A DNA stretch of 44,372 nt from Candidatus Dormiibacterota bacterium (GTDB lineage Bacteria > Chloroflexota > Dormibacteria > Aeolococcales > Bog-877), in the NCBI GenBank assembly GCA_027306595.1, contig DAHUZI010000032.1, positions 1-44,372 of the forward strand. Direction: 5' to 3'. Under the pieces are notes generated by a model. That model did no database searches. It worked only from the letters and a program-made list of their open reading frames with translations, and was not told the origin of the DNA. The translations under genes and the position numbers were made by a program. Position 1 is the stretch's first letter, and each line of letters starts with the position of its first letter. Shown in pieces: positions 25,228-32,692 of the stretch.

Positions 25228-26262
25228 GTGCCCGTCGCGCCTGTGTCCAGGCCCTCCACGCTGGCCACAGGGCCGGCCCTGGAGGTGGTCGATCTCAGCA
25301 AGGCGTACCTCGGCGCGCGCCCGAGGTGGAGCGGTGCGCGTCCCGTCATCGAAGCCATTCGCGGCGTCTCATTCCGGGCCGCGCCCGGCGGCATCCTCGG
25401 CATCGTCGGGGAGACCGGCTCCGGCAAGTCCACCCTGGCACGCTGCATCGCCGGGTTGACCCAGCCATCCGCGGGCCGGGTGGTGTGGGGAGACGTCACC
25501 CTCACGGCGCTCACGCGCGAGCAATGGCGCCTCACCCGACGACGTCTCCAGATCGTGCTCCAGAATCCGTATTCAACGTTGGACCCGAGGATGTCGGTCG
25601 GTCAGATCGTCGCCGAGCCGCTCGCGAACTTCGAAATCGGCACACCGCGCGACCGCCTGGAGATGGTCCGCGAGACGTTGGCCACGGTCGGGCTCGCCCC
25701 GAGCCTGGCGGGCAGCCGGCCGGCGGCCCTCTCAGGTGGACAGCGACAGCGGGTCGCCCTGGCCCGTGCCCTGGTGCTCCGTCCCGAGCTGCTGATCCTC
25801 GACGAGCCGGTCTCTGCCCTCGACGTCTCGGTGCAGGCTCAGGTGCTGAACCTGCTCCTGCAATTGCACCGCGCGCTGGGCCTCTCCTACCTTGTCATCG
25901 TTCACGACTTGGCCGTCGCCAGGCAGGTGTGCGATTCCCTGGTGGTCATGTTCGCCGGGGCGGTGGTCGAGGAGGGACCGGCCGACGCGATCCTCAGTCG
26001 TCCGATGCACCCCTACACCCGCCAGCTGGTGGCGGCGTCGCCGGAGATCGGAAAAGACCGAACGGACGGTCGAGCGGCGGCCGGTGACGCCGCTCGTCCG
26101 CCGGGAGCCGTCCATCGGCCGATCGGGTGCCGGTACCGCCCGCGCTGCCAGCTCACGCAGGGCGAGCCGGTGTGCGGCACCGTCGACCCGGAGCTGCGCG
26201 AGCTCGAGCCCGGCCGCAGGGTCGCCTGCCACCTGTCCCCCGAAGGCTCCGCCGATGGGTGA
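25228..26262 (+). CDS. ABC transporter ATP-binding protein, DppF/OppF type
   Basis: A 344-residue ATPase, the second of the heteromeric pair. Walker A is GETGSGKSTLARC, the Q-loop is in IVLQNPYSTLDPRMSVGQ, the signature is LSGGQRQRVALARALV, Walker B is LLILDEPVSALDVSVQ, and the H-loop is VIVHDLAVARQV. The C-terminal extension HPYTRQLVAASPEIG, then IGCRYRPRC, matches DppF. GTG 25228 lies nine bases after the DppD stop and gives a short Pro/Val leader before LEVVDLSKAY. The frame is open further 5' inside dppD but without homology. Confidence 0.9.
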   Translation: MPVAPVSRPSTLATGPALEVVDLSKAYLGARPRWSGARPVIEAIRGVSFRAAPGGILGIVGETGSGKSTLARCIAGLTQPSAGRVVWGDVTLTALTREQWRLTRRRLQIVLQNPYSTLDPRMSVGQIVAEPLANFEIGTPRDRLEMVRETLATVGLAPSLAGSRPAALSGGQRQRVALARALVLRPELLILDEPVSALDVSVQAQVLNLLLQLHRALGLSYLVIVHDLAVARQVCDSLVVMFAGAVVEEGPADAILSRPMHPYTRQLVAASPEIGKDRTDGRAAAGDAARPPGAVHRPIGCRYRPRCQLTQGEPVCGTVDPELRELEPGRRVACHLSPEGSADG

Positions 26263-26348
26263 GGAGCCGAGCTGTGCGCGGGGTCCACGCGCTCCGTGGT
26301 CCAGCGCCAGCCACCTGTCGCCAACCGCAGCAGCATTCGGAGGCTGAC

Positions 26349-27725
26349 GTGGAGCTCGACACGGTCGTCCGGTCGGGGCTGGTGACGACCGCGGCCTTCA
26401 GCCGGGTGACGGACCTGGGGATCCGCGACGGCCGGGTGGCCGCCATCGGCCCGCACCTCGACGCGCCCAACGTGATCGACGCCAAAGGGCGGCACGTGGT
26501 CCCGGGCCCGATCGACCCGCACACCCACTTCGGCAACAGGTTCGGGGGAGTCGAAGCGCTCGACGACCACGCGAGCGGCACCCTGGCCGCGGCGGTCGGC
26601 GGGGTCACCAGCGTCATCAACTTCACGTTCCCGCTGCCCGGCCAGCCGCTGCTGGAGGCTGTGGAGCGGGAACGGGCGGCTGCGGCCGGGCGAGCCCACG
26701 TTGACTATGCATTCCACGCTGTCGTCACCCCCGCCGCGGCCGCTGACGTCGCCGGCGAGCTGCCCGCGCTCGCCGCCGCGGGGGTCACCAGCCTCAAGGT
26801 CTTCATGGCCGGGGAGGGACTGGCCCTGAGCCGAAGCCAGCTCCTCGACGTCCTCGCGGCCGCCGCCCGCAATGGCTTCGTCGTAGCGGTGCACGCCGAG
26901 GACGGACCGTTGGTCGACCAGCTGACGGCGTCGCTGATCGCGTCAGGGCATCGGTCGATGTCGCACCTGACGCAGGCCCGCCCGCCGGCCGCGGAGGCGG
27001 CGGCGGTCGAGCTCGTCAGCCGCTACGCCCAGGAGCTTGGCGCCACCGTCTACCTGGTGCACCTTTCCTCTCGCGCCGCGCTGGCGGCGGTGCGGGCCGC
27101 CCGAGAGCGTGGCGCGCGGCTCCATGTCGAGGCCAGGCCCGCCCACCTCCTCCTGAGCGATGACCGCTACGAGCTGACCCGCACCAGGGCGCGCGACTTC
27201 GTCTGCTGGCCCCCACTGCGCCCGGCTGATGACCAGGCCGCCCTGTGGGAGGGTCTCGAGTCGGGTGAGATCCAGACCATCGGGACCGACCATGCCGGAT
27301 GGCCTCGGAGCGATCCCCCGGCGGCGCTCCCCGGATTCGACGAGGTCATTCCCGGGATGCCGGGCGTCCAGACCCTTGTCGCCCTCCTCTTCGCCGAGGG
27401 GGTGGCGCGCGGACGACTCACCATCGAGCGCTTCGTCGAGGTGACGGCGGTGAATCCCGCCAAGATCTTCGGGCTGTGGCCACGCAAGGGGAGCCTCGCC
27501 ATCGGCAGCGATGCCGACCTGACCGTGATCGACCCCGGGCGCTCGGCGAGGGTCGTGAGCTCGCGGATGGCTTCGCGATCCAGCTTCGACCCCTTCGACG
27601 GCTGGACGTTGAGGGGATCGCCAGTCCTCACGATGTTGCGCGGTACGGTGGTCGCCCGTGACGGGGCCGCAGCCGGCGACGGACCCTCGGGCGCCTACCT
27701 GTCGCGACCACTGCCACCATCGTGA
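26349..27725 (+). CDS. Dihydropyrimidinase/hydantoinase-type cyclic amidohydrolase
   Basis: A 458-residue binuclear-metal hydrolase of the D-hydantoinase/dihydropyrimidinase/allantoinase family, which opens cyclic amide or ureide rings. All metal ligands are present: His58 and His60 (DPHTHFG), Lys150 for carbamylation (SLKVFMAG), His182 (AVHAEDG), His238 (YLVHLSS) and Asp314 (GTDHAGW). The last motif differs from the usual SDH/TDHCP context of characterised dihydropyrimidinases, and CWPPLRP replaces CSPPLR, so it is a divergent clade whose substrate is uncertain. GTG 26349 has GGAGG five bases upstream. It is the first enzyme after the transporter genes, the position expected for the initial ring-opening step. 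An in-frame 5' extension lacks homology. Confidence 0.88.
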   Translation: MELDTVVRSGLVTTAAFSRVTDLGIRDGRVAAIGPHLDAPNVIDAKGRHVVPGPIDPHTHFGNRFGGVEALDDHASGTLAAAVGGVTSVINFTFPLPGQPLLEAVERERAAAAGRAHVDYAFHAVVTPAAAADVAGELPALAAAGVTSLKVFMAGEGLALSRSQLLDVLAAAARNGFVVAVHAEDGPLVDQLTASLIASGHRSMSHLTQARPPAAEAAAVELVSRYAQELGATVYLVHLSSRAALAAVRAARERGARLHVEARPAHLLLSDDRYELTRTRARDFVCWPPLRPADDQAALWEGLESGEIQTIGTDHAGWPRSDPPAALPGFDEVIPGMPGVQTLVALLFAEGVARGRLTIERFVEVTAVNPAKIFGLWPRKGSLAIGSDADLTVIDPGRSARVVSSRMASRSSFDPFDGWTLRGSPVLTMLRGTVVARDGAAAGDGPSGAYLSRPLPPS

Positions 27726-27802
27726 TCGGCGCGCTGCGGCCCCCGTGCGATCGGTCCGACCGGTCCTGCCCGTGAACCGAGAGTCGGCCGGAGGCTCGCG
27801 TC

Positions 27803-29551
27803 GTGCCTGACACGATCACCACCGAGGTGATCCATCACGGTCTCCTCGCGGCGGCCCAGGAGATGGCCCGCAACCTCTGCCGGACCGCCTACAACACCAT
27901 CGTCTATGAGATTCACGACTACGGAGTTGGGATCCACGACCCGGACGGCAACGTGGTCGCCGACGCTCCGGGCATCGCCAGCTTCACCGGGGCCAACGAC
28001 TTCGGGGTGAAGCGTGTCCTCGAGGTCTTGGGGCGCAGCTCCCTGGTTGCGGGCGACATCATCCTCCTCAACTACCCGTATTGGTCCGGGGCCCACACCC
28101 TGGACGCGCTGGTGATCGCGCCGATCGTCGAACACGAACGGCTGATCGCCTTTGCCTCCTGCCGGGTTCACCTGCTCGACCTCAAGCAGCGGCATGCGGG
28201 CTACGTTCTCGATTCCACCGACATGGCCGAGGAGGGCCTCTTCTTCCCCGGGGTGAAGCTCTACGCCGCGGGCAGGCCGCGGCCAGACATCTTCAATCTC
28301 GTCCGCTTCAACAGCCGGATGCCGGAGCGAACCTTGGGGGACCTCCAGGCGCAGGTCTCCGCCTGCCAGACCGGGGAGCGGCTGGTCCAGGCGATGGCTC
28401 GGCGGTACGGGGCGCGGGAGTTAGTCGAGGCCATGCGTGAGATCAATGACCACGGAGCGCGGCTGGCGCTCGCGGGGCTGTCTCGGCTGCCCACGGGCAC
28501 ATGGTCGGCGATTGACTACGTCGACAGCGACGGCATAGCCACCGACGAACTCGTGAAGCTCGAGGTGACGGTGACGGTGCAGCCGGACCGTATGGTAGTC
28601 GACTGGAGCCGCACCGACCGACCGGCCCGCGGACCCATCAACCTGCCTCGCGGTCGCACCCTGGCGGTCACCATGCTGGCCTTCAAGGCGCTGACGACCC
28701 CGGACAGCCCGGTGACATCCGGGAACTTCCGCCCCCTCGAGGTCCTCACCACACCGGGTTCGCTGATGGAGGCGGTGCCGCCGATGCCCACATTCACGCA
28801 GTGGACGGGGCTGCTCGTCCCGGAAGTGATCACCAAGGCGCTGGCGCAGGGGATGGCCTCTCTGATCCCAGCCTGCTCGGGTGGCGATATCTGCGACGTC
28901 ATGACGCTGGGGCCCGCGTCCTGGACCGGGGCCCCCTGGTTGGAGGCGATCAATGACGCCGTTGGGTTCGGCGGCCACGCGGAGGGGGACGGGTCGGACG
29001 GGATCACCCACGTGACCCAACCGGGGTGCCGCAACAACCCGATAGAGGTCTTCGAGACGAGGGCTCCGGTGCTGATCGAGCGGTACGGGTACCGGGTCGA
29101 CTCGGGCGGTCCCGGCACCCACCGCGGCGGGGTCGGGGTCGAGCGGACGTACCACTTCCTGGCCCCGGCTACGGCCATCGTCATCAACTACAAGACCCGG
29201 ACCTCCCCGTGGGGGTCAGCCGGCGGCCGTCCCGGGCGCCGCAACGAGGTCATCGTGCATCCGGGCACCGATCACACGCGGCGCGTCGGAGCCAGCCGCA
29301 ACGAGCTCCTGCCCGGAGATCGCCTCACCAACCTCACGGGCGGCGGGGGCGGCTGGGGGGACCCGATCGGGCGCGACCCGGCCCTGGTGGCCGCCGATGT
29401 CGAGTCCGGGCTGGTCACGGTGGGGCGGGCAGCGATCGACTACGGGGTCGTCGTCGACGCCAGCACCGGGCTCGTCGACGACGCCGCCACCCAGGCGTTG
29501 CGCGGTGCCGTCCCCGGGGGTGATCGGGACGGACCGTCGAGGCCGGGTTGA
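27803..29551 (+). CDS. hyuB: Hydantoinase B/oxoprolinase family protein, copy 1
   Basis: A 582-residue HyuB-type subunit. HyuA/HyuB enzymes use ATP to open cyclic amides (N-methylhydantoinase, 5-oxoprolinase, caprolactamase) or, in relatives, to carboxylate ketones. Conserved blocks include the N-terminal LLAAAQEMARNLCRTAYNTI, GDIILLNYPYWSGAHTLD, the Gly-rich CSGGDICDV and GFGGHAEGDG regions, HRGGVGVERTYHFL, and the C-terminal LTNLTGGGGGWGDP. GTG 27803 has GGAGG eight bases upstream. By eye it matches the second HyuB at 32685 over its full length at roughly three-quarters identity. No HyuA directly precedes it, which is unusual. Its TGA overlaps a possible TTG start of the LLM gene. Confidence 0.9.
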   Translation: MPDTITTEVIHHGLLAAAQEMARNLCRTAYNTIVYEIHDYGVGIHDPDGNVVADAPGIASFTGANDFGVKRVLEVLGRSSLVAGDIILLNYPYWSGAHTLDALVIAPIVEHERLIAFASCRVHLLDLKQRHAGYVLDSTDMAEEGLFFPGVKLYAAGRPRPDIFNLVRFNSRMPERTLGDLQAQVSACQTGERLVQAMARRYGARELVEAMREINDHGARLALAGLSRLPTGTWSAIDYVDSDGIATDELVKLEVTVTVQPDRMVVDWSRTDRPARGPINLPRGRTLAVTMLAFKALTTPDSPVTSGNFRPLEVLTTPGSLMEAVPPMPTFTQWTGLLVPEVITKALAQGMASLIPACSGGDICDVMTLGPASWTGAPWLEAINDAVGFGGHAEGDGSDGITHVTQPGCRNNPIEVFETRAPVLIERYGYRVDSGGPGTHRGGVGVERTYHFLAPATAIVINYKTRTSPWGSAGGRPGRRNEVIVHPGTDHTRRVGASRNELLPGDRLTNLTGGGGGWGDPIGRDPALVAADVESGLVTVGRAAIDYGVVVDASTGLVDDAATQALRGAVPGGDRDGPSRPG

Positions 29552-29556
29552 ATCCG

Positions 29557-30480
29557 ATGCGGATCGGCGTCTTCCTCGGAGCCTGGGGAGCCCTGGCTTC
29601 GACCGAGCACATCCGCAACTTCGCCGAGGTTGCCGAGGCCGCTGGCTTCACGACTCTCTGGGTCGGTGACCACATCGTGATCCCGAAGGTGCAGGGCTCC
29701 ACCTATCCCTACAGCCCGACCGGGCAGTCACCGTTTCGCGCCGACGACTTCCTCTTCGAACCCATCAGCCTGGTCGGGTACCTTGCCGGACGGGTGTCCC
29801 GGATCGGCCTCGGGATCAGCGTCTACGTCCTCCCGCTGCGCAACCCCGTCCTGTCGGCGAAGCAGCTGGCGGGTCTCCAAGCACTCTCCGGGGGCCGGCT
29901 CTCGGTCGGCATCGGAGTAGGGTGGCTTCGAGACGAGTTCCAGGCCCTCCAGGCCGACTTTGAGGCGCGGGGTCGGCGTGCCGAGGACTACCTTCGGGTC
30001 GTCCGCCACCTCTGGACCCGGCCGCAGGACCCGATCCATACGGACGCGTACGCTGTGCCCGCGGTCGGCTTCGCCCCCGTGCCGAGCCCGCTCCCCCCGT
30101 TGCTGGTCGGCGGCAACTCGGCGGCCGCGATCGGGCGTGCCGCGCGCCACGCCGATGGATGGCACCCGCTGCGAATCTCGGCGCAGAGGCTGGCGATGGG
30201 TCGCGAGCAGCTCAGGTGCGCGGCCACCGCGGCAGGTCGCGACCCGGCCACCCTGAAGGTGGTGCTGCGCCGTCCGCTGATGGGCGCCCACGAGTTGGGT
30301 GCGGATCCGCCCCGGCCCGCCGACGGTCTGTGGGCCGTCCTCGAGCGCAGGCTGCACCAGTATCATATCGCTGGTGTGGATGAGTTCGTAGTGGAGTTCC
30401 CGCTGGACACGGTGACGCCCGGGCGCCAGCTGGCGTGGCTCGAGTGGCTCGGGGCTCGTGCCCGGGGGGCCTTTGAATGA
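29557..30480 (+). CDS. LLM class F420-dependent oxidoreductase
   Basis: A 307-residue luciferase-like (TIM barrel) oxidoreductase. It begins MRIGVFLGAWGALASTEHIR, with AGFTTLWVGDHIVIP, LGISVYVLPLRNPVLSAKQL, LSGGRLSVGIGVGWLRDEF and LPPLLVGGNSAAAIGRAARHADGW, the order typical of the F420-dependent LLM families (TIGR03619-like) rather than FMN-dependent alkanal monooxygenases. It would perform a hydride transfer or oxygenation on the pathway compound. ATG 29557 gives the canonical MRIGVF start; TTG 29548 overlaps the HyuB stop and has GAGG five bases upstream, so it is a real alternative. It lies between hyuB copy 1 and hyuA. Cofactor assignment is by family resemblance. Confidence 0.85.
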   Translation: MRIGVFLGAWGALASTEHIRNFAEVAEAAGFTTLWVGDHIVIPKVQGSTYPYSPTGQSPFRADDFLFEPISLVGYLAGRVSRIGLGISVYVLPLRNPVLSAKQLAGLQALSGGRLSVGIGVGWLRDEFQALQADFEARGRRAEDYLRVVRHLWTRPQDPIHTDAYAVPAVGFAPVPSPLPPLLVGGNSAAAIGRAARHADGWHPLRISAQRLAMGREQLRCAATAAGRDPATLKVVLRRPLMGAHELGADPPRPADGLWAVLERRLHQYHIAGVDEFVVEFPLDTVTPGRQLAWLEWLGARARGAFE

Positions 30481-30592
30481 GGGCGGTTGGCCCAGGATCG
30501 GACGGACCCCGGCGGCGCCCGAGCCTCCTCGGCACCACCCAGCGCCCTGGCGTCCGGCCGCGCCCGATCCAGGCTGCGCCGGGAGCTCAAGG

Positions 30593-30608
30593 CACGATCT
30601 GGATCGTG
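30593..30608. promoter_or_regulatory. 16-bp perfect dyad upstream of hyuA (candidate operator)
   Basis: CACGATC, TG, GATCGTG: a perfect 7-bp inverted repeat with a two-base spacer. It ends 20 bases before the hyuA ATG, in the 148-base gap after the LLM gene, which is the longest non-coding gap between the enzyme genes. The size and symmetry fit a dimeric repressor site. I did not find a second exact copy by eye. Confidence 0.4.
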
Positions 30609-30628
30609 GACACCACCCCACCGGCCTC

Positions 30629-32692
30629 ATGACGCCGTCCGCTTCGGCACCGATCCGCCTCGCCGTAGACGTCGGGGGCACGTTCACCGACATCGTGGTC
30701 CACGACGGCTCCGACGGCGGGCTCCGGTTCGACAAGGTCCCGACCACTCCGGCCGAGCCGGGCACGGGGGTGCTGGCGGCGGTCGACCGTGCCCGCGTCC
30801 CCCTGGCCGCGGCTGGCTACTTCGCCCATGGAACCACGCTCGGGCTCAATGCCCTCCTCACCAGGGCCGGCGCCAGGACCGCGATCGTGACCACGAGGGG
30901 GTTCCGCGACGTCTACCTTCTCGGCCGCACCGACCGCTCAGTGTCGTACGACTTCAAGTACCGCAAGCCCAGGAGCCTGGTCCCGCGCAATCTCATCTTC
31001 GAAGTCCCCGAGCGGCTGAACTTCCGCGGTGAGGTGCTGGAGGCCTTCGACACCGAGTCGGCCCGTACCGTGGCGCGGACGATCCACCAGCTGGGCGTGG
31101 CGTCGGTGGCGGTCTGCTTCCTCCATGCCTACGCCAATCCAGCCCACGAGCTCGCGATGCGGGAGCTGCTCCTGGCGACCGCCCCCGGGGTTGAGGTCAC
31201 TCTCTCGCACACCCTGACGCGTGAGTACCGGGAGTACGAACGGACCAGTACCGCCGTACTCGACGCCTACATCCGGCCTCTGGTGCGCACCTACATCCAG
31301 CGGCTGGAGACTGCGCTAGGCGACGGGGGCTTCGCCGGTCGCTTCTTCATGATCCGCTCCGGCGGTGGGGCCATGACCGCGAGACGTGCCACCGACGCCC
31401 CGGTAAACCTGATCCTCTCCGGGCCCGCCGGGGGCGTCATCGGCGCCGCCCATTTCGGTGCGGCCATCGGCGAGCCCGACCTCATCAGCATCGACATGGG
31501 CGGGACCAGCCTGGATGCGTCGCTGATCCGCGACGGCCATCCCGTGGTCCACACCGAGGCCGCCTTCGAGGGGCTCCCGATCATGGTACCGTCCCTCTAC
31601 ATCAACACCATCGGGGCTGGGGGCGGATCGGTGCTGTGGGTGGACGAGGCCGGCCACCTCCAGGTCGGCCCGCGCAGCGCCGGGGCCAGCCCCGGCCCGG
31701 CATCCTACGGGCAGGGCGGAACCGAAGCCACACTCACCGACGCGGCCCTGGTGACGGGGTTCCTCGGCCCCGAGACGGCGCTTGCAGGAACGCTCCGACT
31801 CGATCCGGAGTTGGCGGTGGCGGCCCTTCGCCCTCTGAGCGAGGCGCTGGGGATGTCCGTAGACCGCGTCGCCGTCGGCGCCATCCGCATCGGCGTGACA
31901 AAGATCGTGGGCGCAATCCGAGCCATCACGGTCGAGCTCGGCCACCGACCTTCGGACTTCGCGCTGCTGGCGTTCGGGGGTGCGGGCGGGCTCCTCGCCG
32001 CAGAGGTGGCCCGCGAGCTCGCGATTGAGCGTCTCATCGTGCCGCCGGGCCCTGGTTCGTTCTCGGCCCTGGGCATGCTGATGGCCGACGTGCAGCACGA
32101 TCGGGCTCAGACCTACGTCACCGTTCTCGAACGAGCCGATCTCGGGGCCCTGGAGCATGAGTTCAGCGGAATGGAGCGGCAGGTCACCGAGGCGCTGAGC
32201 GAGGACGGCTTCAGCGCCGACCGCATGCGCCTGATCCGGCTCGCCGACATGCGCTACCAGGGCCAGGAGCATACCGTCTCGATTCCGATCGTCGCCGCCA
32301 TCACCCCTGCGGAGGTGGAGCGGGTGAGCCAAGCCTTCGCCCAGGCCCACCAGGTTCGGTACGGTCACGCGCTCGCGGACCCTGTCGAGATCGTGACGCT
32401 TCGCAGCCGAGGCCTCGGCCGAGTCGACCGTCCCGAGCTGCCCGCGATCGCCCGGCGCAGCTCCGGCGCGCTGAACCCAGCCTCACAGCGGCGGCTGCGA
32501 CAAGACGACGGCTCCGAGCTCGACGTCCCCGTCTACCACCGCGACCGCTGCGCTTTCGGGGACGAGATCGCCGGTCCGGCCGTCATCAGCGAGCACACGG
32601 CGACCACGGTCCTGCACCAGGGAGACGTGGCCCGGGTCGGTGCCCTGGGCGAGCTCAGGATCGCCGTCGCGTTGAGGGCCGTCGGTGAGTGA
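30629..32692 (+). CDS. hyuA: Hydantoinase A/oxoprolinase family protein
   Basis: A 687-residue ATP-binding HyuA subunit with an ASKHA-type fold. The N-terminal domain has LAVDVGGTFTDIVVHDG (phosphate loop) and HGTTLGLNALLTR. The second domain has LILSGPAGGVIGAAHFGAAIG and LISIDMGGTSLDASLI, then INTIGAGGGSVLWVDEAGHLQVGP and SAGASPGPASYGQGG. The C-terminal part has LAFGGAGGLLAAEVARELAI and MRYQGQEHTVSIPI. It is expected to pair with HyuB for ATP-dependent cleavage of a cyclic amide. ATG 30629 opens just before the phosphate loop; no clear ribosome binding site is seen. The stop overlaps the start of hyuB copy 2 by eight bases, so this HyuA is translationally coupled to copy 2, not copy 1. Confidence 0.9.
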   Translation: MTPSASAPIRLAVDVGGTFTDIVVHDGSDGGLRFDKVPTTPAEPGTGVLAAVDRARVPLAAAGYFAHGTTLGLNALLTRAGARTAIVTTRGFRDVYLLGRTDRSVSYDFKYRKPRSLVPRNLIFEVPERLNFRGEVLEAFDTESARTVARTIHQLGVASVAVCFLHAYANPAHELAMRELLLATAPGVEVTLSHTLTREYREYERTSTAVLDAYIRPLVRTYIQRLETALGDGGFAGRFFMIRSGGGAMTARRATDAPVNLILSGPAGGVIGAAHFGAAIGEPDLISIDMGGTSLDASLIRDGHPVVHTEAAFEGLPIMVPSLYINTIGAGGGSVLWVDEAGHLQVGPRSAGASPGPASYGQGGTEATLTDAALVTGFLGPETALAGTLRLDPELAVAALRPLSEALGMSVDRVAVGAIRIGVTKIVGAIRAITVELGHRPSDFALLAFGGAGGLLAAEVARELAIERLIVPPGPGSFSALGMLMADVQHDRAQTYVTVLERADLGALEHEFSGMERQVTEALSEDGFSADRMRLIRLADMRYQGQEHTVSIPIVAAITPAEVERVSQAFAQAHQVRYGHALADPVEIVTLRSRGLGRVDRPELPAIARRSSGALNPASQRRLRQDDGSELDVPVYHRDRCAFGDEIAGPAVISEHTATTVLHQGDVARVGALGELRIAVALRAVGE

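Noticed and set aside
20136-26262. Reading the transporter as a plain oligopeptide or nickel importer
   Set aside because: Families allow it, but tight linkage to cyclic-amide hydrolases on the same strand makes a catabolic substrate more likely. It is kept only as the alternative.
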